Source of the DNA: Marinobacter salicampi
Lineage (GTDB): Bacteria; Pseudomonadota; Gammaproteobacteria; Pseudomonadales; Oleiphilaceae
Assembly (NCBI RefSeq): GCF_011074795.1
Contig: NZ_JAAMPF010000012.1
Span: 124,001-188,000, forward strand
Reading direction: 5' to 3'
Length of the DNA: 64,000 nt
A program made the translations under genes and the position numbers. The notes below the pieces were generated by a model. The model was not told where the DNA came from. It ran no database searches and was given only the letters and a program-made list of their open reading frames with translations. Below, piece after piece: positions 9,103 to 17,850 of the stretch. Position 1 is the stretch's first letter, and every line of letters begins with the position of its first letter.

Positions 9103-10164
9103 ATGAGCGAATCCTTAGCCGATCTGATGCCACAGATCCGCGCGTGGGCCGAAGAGCTTGGTTTCAGCGACCTGGGCGTTACCGAGCCCAACACCGGCGT
9201 TCATGCCGAGCGGCTCAAAGAGTGGCTGGCTGCCGGGATGCATGGCGAAATGGCGTACATGGCCGATCATGGGGTCAAGCGCCACGAGCCTGAAGCCCTG
9301 GTGCCTGGCACTTTACGGGTCATCTCGGTGCGGATGGATTATCTCGCCGCCCCGGACGCCCCTACCAAAACCCTGGCCAATCCAGAGAAGGCCTACATCT
9401 CCCGCTACACCCTTGGCCGGGACTACCACAAGCTGCTGCGCAAACGCCTGGCCACCCTCGCCAAGCGGATTGATGAAGCGGTGGCAGGCTACGACTACCG
9501 GGCGTTCGTGGACAGCGCGCCGGTACTTGAGCGTGCCCTTGCCCAGCGTGCCGGCTTGGGCTGGATCGGCAAGAACACCATGCTGTTGAACCGCAAGGCA
9601 GGTTCGTTCTTTTTCCTGGGGGAGATATTCACCAGCGCCCCCCTGCCCCTGGACGAGCCTTACTCGGGCTCACACTGTGGCAGTTGCTCGGCCTGCCTTG
9701 ATCTTTGTCCGACCAATGCCTTCGTCGGCCCTAACAAGCTCGATGCGCGCCGCTGTATAAGCTACCTCACCATCGAACTCAAAGGCTCCATACCGAAAGA
9801 GCTGCGTCCGTTAATGGGAAATCGCGTGTTCGGCTGTGATGACTGCCAGCTGGTGTGCCCCTGGAACAAGTTCAGCAAGGCATCGAAGGAGGATGATTTT
9901 CAACCCCGTCACCAGTTGGACAACAGCGACCTGGCCGCCCTGTTTCTCTGGACAGAAGAAGAATTTCTCAAGCGAACCGAGGGGTCCGCTATCCGGCGTA
10001 CGGGCTACGAAGGCTGGCTGCGAAATCTGGCAGTGGGCCTTGGCAATGCGCCCACGACCATACCCGTTACAGAAGCCCTGAAACAGCGGGCCCGGGACCC
10101 TTCGCCCCTGGTTCAGGAACATGTCCACTGGGCCCTGCGCCGCCATGGCATCGAGCCTGAATAG
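9103..10164 (+). CDS. queG: Epoxyqueuosine reductase QueG
   Basis: Cobalamin-dependent iron-sulfur enzyme for the last step of queuosine synthesis in tRNA, epoxyqueuosine to queuosine. The 353 residues include DSAPVLERALAQRAGLGWIG, the first ferredoxin motif CGSCSACLDLCP (about residues 193-204), and the second CDDCQLVCPWN, together giving two 4Fe-4S clusters. A C-terminal HEAT-like tail follows. The divergent partner nnr is the usual neighbour in gammaproteobacteria. Convergent with orn, stops 24 nt apart. Confidence 0.96.
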   Translation: MSESLADLMPQIRAWAEELGFSDLGVTEPNTGVHAERLKEWLAAGMHGEMAYMADHGVKRHEPEALVPGTLRVISVRMDYLAAPDAPTKTLANPEKAYISRYTLGRDYHKLLRKRLATLAKRIDEAVAGYDYRAFVDSAPVLERALAQRAGLGWIGKNTMLLNRKAGSFFFLGEIFTSAPLPLDEPYSGSHCGSCSACLDLCPTNAFVGPNKLDARRCISYLTIELKGSIPKELRPLMGNRVFGCDDCQLVCPWNKFSKASKEDDFQPRHQLDNSDLAALFLWTEEEFLKRTEGSAIRRTGYEGWLRNLAVGLGNAPTTIPVTEALKQRARDPSPLVQEHVHWALRRHGIEPE

Positions 10165-10187
10165 CTGACAGCGCGGCCTGCACCCGC

Positions 10188-10730
10188 TCAGAGTCTGAAG
10201 AAGTGCTCCCGGTAATGCCGCAGCTCATCAATGGAGTCCCGGATATCGTCGAGAGCCAGGTGTGTGCCCTTTTTCTTCACCCCTTCCAGCACGTCCGGCC
10301 GCCAGCGCCGGGCAAGCTCCTTGATGGTACTGACATCCAGATTGCGGTAATGAAAGAACGCTTCAAGTTCCGGCATATACTTCACCAGGAAACGACGGTC
10401 CTGGCCTATGCTGTTGCCGCACAGGGGCGACTGCCCGGGCCCCATGTGCTCCCTGAGAAATGCCAGGGTCTGCTGTTCGGCCTCCGCCTCTGACGTCCGG
10501 CTCTCCCGCACCCGTTGGGTCAGGCCGGTTTCGCCATGGGTCCGGGTGCACCATTCATCCATGGCTTCGAGCAGGTCATCGGCTTGCTTAACGGCAATGA
10601 CCGGCCCTTCGGCAATCAGATTAAGATCAGAGTCGGTCACCAGGGTGGCCATTTCTATAATCCGTTCCTTCTCGGGATCGAGCCCGGTCATCTCAAGATC
10701 AATCCAGACCAGTCGGTCGGTCACAGCCAT
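10188..10730 (-). CDS. orn: Oligoribonuclease Orn
   Basis: 3'-5' exoribonuclease for the shortest RNA fragments, and the enzyme that removes pGpG made by EAL phosphodiesterases. The 180 residues carry the DEDDh set: [10 protein letters not shown] (Asp and Glu), [11 protein letters not shown] (Asp), [11 protein letters not shown] (His and Asp), with [15 protein letters not shown] typical of Orn. In this window the c-di-GMP proteins FimX, the FimW homologue and an EAL protein make its pGpG role relevant. It is divergent from rsgA, as in Pseudomonas. Confidence 0.97.
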   Translation of the reverse strand: MAVTDRLVWIDLEMTGLDPEKERIIEMATLVTDSDLNLIAEGPVIAVKQADDLLEAMDEWCTRTHGETGLTQRVRESRTSEAEAEQQTLAFLREHMGPGQSPLCGNSIGQDRRFLVKYMPELEAFFHYRNLDVSTIKELARRWRPDVLEGVKKKGTHLALDDIRDSIDELRHYREHFFRL

Positions 10731-10877
10731 AGTCTATCTCCAGAGCGTCGTGTCGGAGGCGCCCAGCTCCGGAGGCGCATGCCGGTCCGGAACGGTAGGT
10801 CCCTTGTGAAGTAATCCCGTATGATGGTACACAGATCAACCACATTTTTGGATCACTTAACTGAATGATCACTACCC

Positions 10878-11939
10878 ATGGCTAAACGGCGACTGAACAA
10901 GCAACAGCAATGGCGCATCGAGAAGGTCCAGAGCGAGCGTTCCCAGCGAGCCGCCCGCAAGGAGCGGGTCATTGACGAGCAGTTGGAGGCCAGCCAGCTG
11001 GGGGTAGAACAGCTGGGCCTGGTCATAGCCCACTTCGGCCAGCAGCTTGACGTTGAAGCCCTTGAAGGTGACCGGCAAGGACGGGTACTGAGGTGTTATG
11101 CTCGGGCCAACATCAATGCTCTGGTGACCGGAGACAGGGTGGTCTGGCGGCCGGCGGCGGATGATACCGGCGTCATTGTCGCCCTGGAAGAGCGCGACTC
11201 CCTGCTTCAGCGACCGGATAACTTTGGCCAACTCAAGCCGGTGGCAGCCAATATCGACCACATCATTCTGGTCATCGCGCCCGAGCCTGAACCCCATGAC
11301 AACCTGATAGACCGCTACCTTGTTGCCGCCGAGAACACAGGCATTCCGGCGGTTATCCTGCTCAACAAAACGGATCTGCTGACCCCGGTCAACCGCCCTC
11401 CCATCGACGCCCTGCTTGGCCGCTACGAGGCCCTGGGCTACAAGGTGGTCAGAACCTCTGCCCTGGACAACAAAGGGGAAACCCAGGCTGAAGACGACTT
11501 CCGGGCGCTGGTGAAAGACCGTACGTCGGTCTTCGTGGGACAATCCGGCGTTGGCAAATCGTCCATCATCCAGACCCTGCTGCCCAATGATCTGCTTCGG
11601 GTAGGCGGTTTGTCCGAGAGCACGGGCAAAGGCACCCATACCACCACTACAGCGCGGCTGTTCCACCTGTCTTTCGGCGGCGAACTGATAGACTCGCCGG
11701 GCATACGGGAATTCGGACTGTGGCACATGACGCCAAGGGAGATTGAGCAGGGCTTCCGGGAAATCAGCCCGCTAATCGGCTACTGCAAGTTCCGCAACTG
11801 CCGTCACCAGGGGGAACCCGGGTGTGCAATAGAACTGGCAGCCGCCGAGGGTCGAATCAGCGAAGAACGCATGCGCAGCTTCCGGCGCATCCTCTTCGAC
11901 ATGGCCGAGCAACAGGCCCGCGGCCTGACTACCAACTGA
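10878..11939 (+). CDS. rsgA: Small ribosomal subunit biogenesis GTPase RsgA
   Basis: Late 30S assembly GTPase that checks the decoding centre and releases RbfA. The 353 residues show the circularly permuted G-motif order that defines the family: G4 LLNKTDL precedes G1 GQSGVGKSS and G3 DSPGIREFG. An N-terminal OB fold comes first and a C-terminal zinc knuckle (CKFRNCRHQGEPGC) last. The start MAKRRLNKQQQWRI is the family opening. Its 3' end overlaps the convergent motB by 11 nt. Confidence 0.97.
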   Translation: MAKRRLNKQQQWRIEKVQSERSQRAARKERVIDEQLEASQLGVEQLGLVIAHFGQQLDVEALEGDRQGRVLRCYARANINALVTGDRVVWRPAADDTGVIVALEERDSLLQRPDNFGQLKPVAANIDHIILVIAPEPEPHDNLIDRYLVAAENTGIPAVILLNKTDLLTPVNRPPIDALLGRYEALGYKVVRTSALDNKGETQAEDDFRALVKDRTSVFVGQSGVGKSSIIQTLLPNDLLRVGGLSESTGKGTHTTTTARLFHLSFGGELIDSPGIREFGLWHMTPREIEQGFREISPLIGYCKFRNCRHQGEPGCAIELAAAEGRISEERMRSFRRILFDMAEQQARGLTTN

Positions 11940-12897
11940 CTTCGTCGGGCCTGGTTTCCGGCTTGTCTTCCAGCCACTCACCGCTTTCCAGGCGTCTGCG
12001 CGCAGCGTCCGACTCGGCCTCGGTAGGCGCCGTCATATCGATCAAAGGCGTGTCTGAACGAGTACTCTGGCCGGCGTTCTGCTGGATTTCATCGGTGGCC
12101 TTCTTGTTAAGCACGATGATTGAGATCCGCCGGTTGACCGGAGCTGTCGGGTCCTCCTTGTCGAACAGCACCGAATCACTGAGACCCACCACCCGGGCAA
12201 TCTGCTGGCCTCGGACACCGCCCGCCACCAGCGCCCTACGGGCGGTGTTGGCGCGGTCGGCGGACAATTCCCAGTTGGTATAGCCGGGCCGCCCGCCAAA
12301 CGGGGTGGCATCGGTATGGCCGGTGATGCTGAGCTTGTTTGTCACAGCGCCAAGGGGCTTGGCAAGCTCAAACAGAATATCCTGGGAGTAGTACTTGAGC
12401 TGGGCCCGGCCACTGTCGAACATGGGGCGCTGGGACCGGTCCACAATCTGAATCCGCAGGCCCTCATCGGTGATATCGATCAAAAGCTGATCCTTGAACT
12501 CCTGCAGTGTTTCGCTTTGCTCGATCTGTTCCTGCAGGTCCTGGAACAGATCGGACATCTGCCGCTGCTCAAGGGTTTCCGCCAGCTTTTCGATGCGTTC
12601 ATCTTCCAGTCTTATCTCTTCGCTGGCGACGTCCGCCGACGTTGCGTCCACCACAGAAGCGCTGCCCCCCAGGTCAATGGGATTGGCCGACCCGCCTTCC
12701 TCAAACCCGATGGGGTCATTGAAATAGCCTTCGATAGCCGCTTTCTGTTCCGGAGTGGTATTAGTGGTGAGCCACAGCACCAGAAAAAACGCCATCATGG
12801 CGGTGGCAAAGTCGGCAAACGCCACTTTCCAGGAGCCGCCGTGATGGGCAGCAGCCACCTTCTTGACACGTTTTACAATGATCGGCTGCTCTTCCAC
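11929..12897 (-). CDS. motB: Flagellar stator protein MotB
   Basis: Proton-channel and peptidoglycan-anchoring half of the flagellar stator. The 322 residues have a short basic cytoplasmic N-terminus, one membrane helix with the essential Asp in FADFATAMMAFFLVLWL, a plug/linker with a coiled-coil-like segment (DERIEKLAETLEQRQ), and an OmpA-like domain (SITGHTDATPF, LSADRANTARRALV, NRRISIIV). The proton-type TM sequence suggests an H+ rather than Na+ motor. It lies 47 nt after motA. No other flagellar genes are in the window. Confidence 0.95.
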   Translation of the reverse strand: MEEQPIIVKRVKKVAAAHHGGSWKVAFADFATAMMAFFLVLWLTTNTTPEQKAAIEGYFNDPIGFEEGGSANPIDLGGSASVVDATSADVASEEIRLEDERIEKLAETLEQRQMSDLFQDLQEQIEQSETLQEFKDQLLIDITDEGLRIQIVDRSQRPMFDSGRAQLKYYSQDILFELAKPLGAVTNKLSITGHTDATPFGGRPGYTNWELSADRANTARRALVAGGVRGQQIARVVGLSDSVLFDKEDPTAPVNRRISIIVLNKKATDEIQQNAGQSTRSDTPLIDMTAPTEAESDAARRRLESGEWLEDKPETRPDEVSW

Positions 12898-12944
12898 GGT
12901 CTCACCTATCCAGGGACGAAATACTCAAACGCTGCCTCAGCGGC

Positions 12945-13796
12945 TTATTTGGACCTTACGTGGTCATTGAGCTCCTGAAACAACGGTCGCTTATCCGTCG
13001 GTAGCGCTTTACGACCGAATTCGATGGCCATCTGGGGTGCCTGCCCCGATACCGTCGCGACAATGGCAGCCTTGATGCATTCGTAGGCGCGGATTTCGTA
13101 CAGCGCCTGATGCTCCATCGCCGTTGAGGTGGGCCCCACGAAACCGTAGCCCATCCAGATACCCAGAAAGGTACCCACCAGTGCCGCTGCAACCTTAACC
13201 CCAATGACCTCGGGTCCACTGGCCAGAAAGCTCATGGTGATGACGATACCCAGTACCGCAGCCACGATCCCGAGACCCGGCAGCGCATCCGCGACCTTGT
13301 TGACGGCATGGGCTGGCTCCTCAAGCTCATGCCGCCGGCTTTCTATCTCATTGTCCATCAAGCCTTCAAGCTCATGGGGTGCCATGTTGCCGGAACTGAT
13401 GATCCGCATGTAGTCGGTCACAAAGGCCATCAACTCGTGGGACTTCATCACCGCCGGGTAGCGGGTGAATATCTGGCTGGACTCGGGGCTGTCGATATCC
13501 TCTTCAATGGACATCACGCCCTGTTTGCGGGATTTATCGAACACGTCGTAGAGCATGCTCAGCAAATCCATGTAAAACGCTTTGTTGAACGGCGAGCCGG
13601 TAAGCAGCTGCATGACCCGCTTGAAGACTTCCTTGATGGTGTGCATGGGGTTGGAAATTATGAACGCGCCGAACGCTGCGCCGCCGATGATCAGGATCTC
13701 CGTGGGCTGCCACAGCACCGCAAGCTGGCCGCCGTGGAGTACATACCCGCCCAGAACACTGGCCAAAACAATGATCGCACCAAGGATTAACGCCAT
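12945..13796 (-). CDS. motA: Flagellar stator protein MotA
   Basis: Four-helix stator subunit that pushes on FliG. The frame is open 32 codons further upstream, but the ATG at 13796 begins MALILGAIIVLASVLGGYV, the first membrane helix as in known MotA, giving 283 residues. Helices are seen near the N-terminus (two) and in the second half (LGIVAAVLGIVITMSF and VAAALVGTFLGIWMGYGFVGP), with the cytoplasmic loop between them that carries the FliG-contacting charges. motA-motB is a two-gene operon, divergent from psd. Confidence 0.95.
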   Translation of the reverse strand: MALILGAIIVLASVLGGYVLHGGQLAVLWQPTEILIIGGAAFGAFIISNPMHTIKEVFKRVMQLLTGSPFNKAFYMDLLSMLYDVFDKSRKQGVMSIEEDIDSPESSQIFTRYPAVMKSHELMAFVTDYMRIISSGNMAPHELEGLMDNEIESRRHELEEPAHAVNKVADALPGLGIVAAVLGIVITMSFLASGPEVIGVKVAAALVGTFLGIWMGYGFVGPTSTAMEHQALYEIRAYECIKAAIVATVSGQAPQMAIEFGRKALPTDKRPLFQELNDHVRSK

Positions 13797-14032
13797 CTGG
13801 TCAACTACACCCTGTTGGAATGGAACATCTGACCGAGGCCCCGCGTGTCTTACAACCTTAACGCGGGGTCTTTCGGCATTAAATAGTAGCAACGCTTCCG
13901 CGAGTCTGCCCGGCGGATAAAACAGTTATCGGCAGCTTGCGCATTTGCTAGACTCCCGGACTTTATCAGGAAGTGTCTGCAACTTCCTGAGACATTTTGT
14001 AGGCGTTACGTTCGCCCGGAGACCATGCGTTC

Positions 14033-14899
14033 ATGCGGAATAAGCTGTTTATACTGAGCCAGTACCTCGTACCCCAGATCTCGATCACTCGTGTGGCCGG
14101 CAAGCTCGCAGACAGTACCAGCGTGCCTGCACTCAAAAATCGTGTTATTACCTGGTTCATAAAACGCTACGGGGTAGATATGAGCGAAGCCCAAGACAGC
14201 GATCCGGCCGCCTACCCCAGCTTCAATGCCTTTTTTACCCGCGCCCTCAAGCCTGGCATGCGCCCAGTAGAAGGCGGCGAAAAAGTCGTGATCAGCCCCG
14301 TCGACGGCGCCATGAGCCAACTGGGCCAGATAACCGGCGACCGGGTTTTCCAGGCCAAGGGCCAGTCCTTCAGCCTGCTTGAGCTGCTTGGCGGCGACCA
14401 TGAGCGCGCCCGGCACTTCGACGAGGGTGAGTTCGCCACCATTTACCTGGCCCCCAAGGATTATCATCGCATCCACATGCCCCTGGCGGGCACCCTGCGG
14501 GAAATGGTCTACGTGCCTGGCAAGCTCTTCTCAGTTAACCCCCTGACCGCTGAAAACGTACCCAATCTTTTTGCCCGGAATGAGCGAGTGGTCTCAATAT
14601 TTGATACCCAGTTCGGCCCCATGGCGATGGTCCTCGTGGGTGCGATGATTGTGGGCAGCGTCGAGACCACCTGGGCTGGCGTGGTCGCTCCAAGTCGCCC
14701 GAGGGAAGTTTCCGGCACCCGATACGACACCCTGGCCAAACCGATCAGCTTTGAAAAAGGCGAGGAAATGGGCCGCTTCCGGCTGGGTTCTACGGTGATT
14801 CTGGTTTTCCCGAAGGGCGTGGCCAAGTGGGACCCGGCCATGGACGCAGCCCGCAATGTCCGCCTGGGCGAGGCCCTGGGACACTGCGAACTGGTATAG
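14033..14899 (+). CDS. psd: Phosphatidylserine decarboxylase proenzyme
   Basis: Makes phosphatidylethanolamine from phosphatidylserine at the inner membrane. The 288 residues hold the catalytic elements SPVDGAMSQLG (Asp91), DYHRIHMPLAG (His148) and the self-cleavage site LGST (251-254), whose Ser becomes the pyruvoyl group. Length matches the pro-enzyme. In P. aeruginosa a rhodanese (rhdA) and a hypothetical gene separate motA from psd; here they are absent. Convergent with epmA, 17 nt apart. Confidence 0.97.
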   Translation: MRNKLFILSQYLVPQISITRVAGKLADSTSVPALKNRVITWFIKRYGVDMSEAQDSDPAAYPSFNAFFTRALKPGMRPVEGGEKVVISPVDGAMSQLGQITGDRVFQAKGQSFSLLELLGGDHERARHFDEGEFATIYLAPKDYHRIHMPLAGTLREMVYVPGKLFSVNPLTAENVPNLFARNERVVSIFDTQFGPMAMVLVGAMIVGSVETTWAGVVAPSRPREVSGTRYDTLAKPISFEKGEEMGRFRLGSTVILVFPKGVAKWDPAMDAARNVRLGEALGHCELV

Positions 14900-14916
14900 A
14901 GCAGGCCGGGCAGCGG

Positions 14917-15900
14917 TCAGGCCCGCTCAATAGGAAAAGGCAGAACATCGGCAATGTCACGGGTGCCCAGCTTCAGCATCAGCAACCGGTCGAGCCCAAG
15001 AGCCACTCCGGCGCAGTCCGGCAGGCCTGCATCAAGCGCTGCCAGCAGTCGACTGTCAATGTCACGCACGGGTTTGCCCGCCGCTACCCTGAGCCGATTG
15101 TCAGCTTCGAACCGGCGACGCTGCTCCGGCGCGTCGGCGAGCTCCCAATAGCCATTGCAGAGCTCTACACCTTCAACATACAACTCGAAGCGATGCGCTA
15201 TCGTCACTCCATCCCAAACCGATGTTCTTGCCAGGGCAGCCTGGCTGGCGGGGTAATGCTGGATAAAGGTTGGAGGCTCTGACTTAAGGGCAGGCTCGAT
15301 CTCGTGACTCATGATCACATCGAGACAGTCATCCCGTGACAGTTGGTGGGCCAGGTCTTCTCCGAGCCAGCGCTGGCAATGATGGGCAAGGTCGGCATCA
15401 CTGATTGTGAACGGGTCCAGCCCGGCGTATCGCCGGCATGCGTCACGGTAGTCGAGCCGCCGGGGCGTGGGCGCACCCAGCCAGCCACACACAAGCTCTG
15501 CCACCTCATCCATCAGTTGCTGGTCGTCAAAGCCCGTGCGATACCATTCCAGCAGAGAGAATTCGGGGTTGTGACGGCGGCCGCGCTCGCCATCGCGAAA
15601 TGCCCGGGCGATCTGAAAGATCGGACCACAGCCGGCGGCAAGCAGGCGCTTCATATGATACTCGGGAGAAGTCTGAAGCCAGGCATTCGGGTCAGGCCAG
15701 CCAGAGCCTGAGGAAACCCGGGCCGGAATCGCATCAAGGTTGACGTCCGTGACGCCGAAGCGCCCGATCACCGGTGTTTCAACCTCCAGCACCTGGCGAC
15801 TGGCAAAGAAATCGCGCACAAACGCCGACTGTCTGGCACGCATTTCAAGGGCTTCCAGGGACGCTGACGGCTGCCAGCTCCCGACGGTGCCGGAGTCCAC
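14917..15900 (-). CDS. epmA: EF-P lysine ligase EpmA (PoxA/GenX)
   Basis: Truncated class II lysyl-tRNA synthetase paralogue that attaches (R)-beta-lysine to Lys34 of EF-P. The 327 residues contain only the catalytic domain: motif 2 FQIARAFRDGERGRRHNPEFS and motif 3 GVALGLDRLLML, with no anticodon-binding domain, as expected for EpmA and not for LysS. It ends the same-strand unit efp-epmA, with only 4 nt between the efp stop and the epmA start, so the substrate protein and its modifying enzyme are co-transcribed. Confidence 0.95.
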   Translation of the reverse strand: MDSGTVGSWQPSASLEALEMRARQSAFVRDFFASRQVLEVETPVIGRFGVTDVNLDAIPARVSSGSGWPDPNAWLQTSPEYHMKRLLAAGCGPIFQIARAFRDGERGRRHNPEFSLLEWYRTGFDDQQLMDEVAELVCGWLGAPTPRRLDYRDACRRYAGLDPFTISDADLAHHCQRWLGEDLAHQLSRDDCLDVIMSHEIEPALKSEPPTFIQHYPASQAALARTSVWDGVTIAHRFELYVEGVELCNGYWELADAPEQRRRFEADNRLRVAAGKPVRDIDSRLLAALDAGLPDCAGVALGLDRLLMLKLGTRDIADVLPFPIERA

Positions 15901-15904
15901 AGTG

Positions 15905-16477
15905 TCAGGTTTTGACGCGGTTGACGTATTCGCCGCTGCGGGTATCGACCTTCAGCACATCGCCAATGTTAATGAACAGAGGTACGCTGACCACGGCGCC
16001 AGTGGTCAGGGTGGCAGGCTTGGAGCCTCCCTGGGCGGTGTCGCCTTTCATGCCCGGATCCGTATCGACAACCTCAAGCTCGACAAAGTTCGGCGCGCTC
16101 ACGGTCAACGGCGCACCGTTATACAGGGTGACGGTGTAGACATCCTGTTCCTTGAGCCACTTGAGCACGTCGGATACCGCTTTGGCATCAGCAGGGTATT
16201 GCTCGAAAGAACCATCAGTCAGCATGAAATGCCAGAATTCCCCATCGGTGTACAGGTACTCCATTTCCTGCTCAACGACGTCGGCGGATTCCAGACTGTC
16301 GCCGGACTTGAAGGTCCGCTCCCAGACGCGGTTTGACATCAGGTTACGCAATTTGACGCGATTGAACGCCTGACCCTTGCCGGGTTTGACGAATTCGTTC
16401 TCAAGAATCACGCAGGGGTCGCCGTCCAGTAAAACCTTAAGACCGCTGCGAAATTCGTTGGTAGAATGTGAAGCCAT
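15905..16477 (-). CDS. efp: Translation elongation factor P
   Basis: Rescues ribosomes stalled at polyproline stretches. The 190 residues open [21 protein letters not shown] and carry the loop PGKGQAF with the modifiable lysine at exactly position 34, as in EpmA/EpmB-dependent EF-P. The long upstream extension of this frame was rejected: homology starts at 16477 and AGGTGA lies just before it. efp and epmB diverge across 69 nt, so the whole EF-P system sits within 2.7 kb. Confidence 0.97.
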   Translation of the reverse strand: MASHSTNEFRSGLKVLLDGDPCVILENEFVKPGKGQAFNRVKLRNLMSNRVWERTFKSGDSLESADVVEQEMEYLYTDGEFWHFMLTDGSFEQYPADAKAVSDVLKWLKEQDVYTVTLYNGAPLTVSAPNFVELEVVDTDPGMKGDTAQGGSKPATLTTGAVVSVPLFINIGDVLKVDTRSGEYVNRVKT

Positions 16478-16546
16478 GAAAATATCACCTGAAATAGCAC
16501 TGTTGAAAAGACAGTTTAGCGTGCAGCTGAGAGCACAAAAGTCCCT

Positions 16547-17581
16547 ATGATACAGCGAACCCACGCTCTGGTAGAAGCCCGCCACCCAGATAATGCCAGC
16601 CCTAACTGGCGACAGCAGCTGACTGACTCGATCACCGACCCTGCCGTATTGCTTGAAACCTTGGGCCTGGACCCTCAACGCTGGCTGGGCGGGGCCCGTG
16701 CGGGCCATCAGCTGTTTCCGGTCAGAGTGCCGGCGCCCTATCTGGCCAGGATTCGCTACGGTGACCCCCATGACCCCTTGCTCAGGCAAGTCCTGCCGCT
16801 AACAGCGGAGACCGATACAGTAGCGGGATTCGTTACCGACCCGCTGGAAGAGGCCAGCGCCACAGCCGCGACCGGCCTGATCCGCAAATACAAGAGCCGT
16901 GCCTTGCTAATGGTCACTGGCCAGTGCGCGATTAATTGCCGATATTGTTTCCGTCGCCATTTCCCCTATGAAGACCATCGTCTGTCCCCGCAACAGCGCA
17001 GGACCGTGCTGGAAACCCTGGAGAGCTCACCGGAAATCAATGAGATCATTTTCAGTGGCGGCGATCCCCTGGTCGCCAATGACCGACTGCTGGCCCAGTG
17101 GGCAGAACAGCTTGCGGCCCTGCCCGGGATAAAACGGCTCCGCATTCATACTCGCCTGCCGGTGGTCATCCCCGCAAGAGTCGATGCGGCATTACTGGGT
17201 TGGCTCGACCAGAGCCCGCTGCAGAAAGTCATGGTGCTGCACATCAATCACCCCAACGAGATCGACCACCAGGTCAGGGCAGCCCTTTCCAGCCTCCAGG
17301 CCGCCGGTGTAACACTGCTGAACCAGAGCGTCATTCTGAAAGGGGTAAATGATGACAGCGCAGTGCTCGCCGAGCTCAGCGAGTCGCTATTCGCATCCAG
17401 AGTCATGCCTTATTATCTTCACGCCTTCGACCCGGTAGCCGGCGCACACCACTTCGATACCAGTGACGAGGTGGCCAGAGGACTTGTGCGCGAACTCCAG
17501 GCCATCCTGCCAGGTTTTCTGGTGCCGAAACTGGTACGGGAAATACCGGGTCAAATGAGCAAGACGCTACTGGACCCCTGA
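16547..17581 (+). CDS. epmB: EF-P beta-lysylation protein EpmB (lysine 2,3-aminomutase-like)
   Basis: Radical-SAM, PLP-dependent aminomutase that converts L-lysine to (R)-beta-lysine for EF-P modification. The 344 residues show the cluster motif CAINCRYC (Cys127, 131, 134) followed by FRRHFPY, the SAM-site [10 protein letters not shown], and [15 protein letters not shown] near the C-terminus. It is shorter than catabolic KamA, as EpmB always is. It is divergent from efp-epmA, the conserved arrangement. Confidence 0.96.
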   Translation: MIQRTHALVEARHPDNASPNWRQQLTDSITDPAVLLETLGLDPQRWLGGARAGHQLFPVRVPAPYLARIRYGDPHDPLLRQVLPLTAETDTVAGFVTDPLEEASATAATGLIRKYKSRALLMVTGQCAINCRYCFRRHFPYEDHRLSPQQRRTVLETLESSPEINEIIFSGGDPLVANDRLLAQWAEQLAALPGIKRLRIHTRLPVVIPARVDAALLGWLDQSPLQKVMVLHINHPNEIDHQVRAALSSLQAAGVTLLNQSVILKGVNDDSAVLAELSESLFASRVMPYYLHAFDPVAGAHHFDTSDEVARGLVRELQAILPGFLVPKLVREIPGQMSKTLLDP

Positions 17582-17850
17582 GCTCGCCGCGCCATGGGTG
17601 AGGTACAGACAAGCAGAGGCCTGTGAAAAGGGATAGCCAGACCGGAATGTCAACTATTGTCAACTTGGGGCTTGCTGGCTTTTTGTTCTTTCTTTGCTAT
17701 TTTACAGTCAAGAAACCTTTTATAGTTAAAATTCTGTAATTTATGCGTTTTTCAGCTGTCCCGGATTTATGCCTGTGGGCCCCGGAGTGATCCTATCAAC
17801 TGGCAGAGAAACGTTTTCAAGTTGTATTTTTGGCGTGAGCTGCTGGTGGT

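Noticed and set aside
10872..11726. 284-aa minus-strand ORF
   Set aside because: Antisense to rsgA, which has all GTPase motifs; the shadow has none.
13955..14010. Stem near AGGAAGTGTCTGCAACTTCCT before psd
   Set aside because: A short AGGAAGT/ACTTCCT stem is present but has no T run and precedes a gene; not supported as a terminator or riboswitch.
16478..16789. N-terminal extension of efp to 294 aa
   Set aside because: Runs back across the divergent epmB start and lacks homology; Lys34 numbering and the ribosome site fix the start at 16477.
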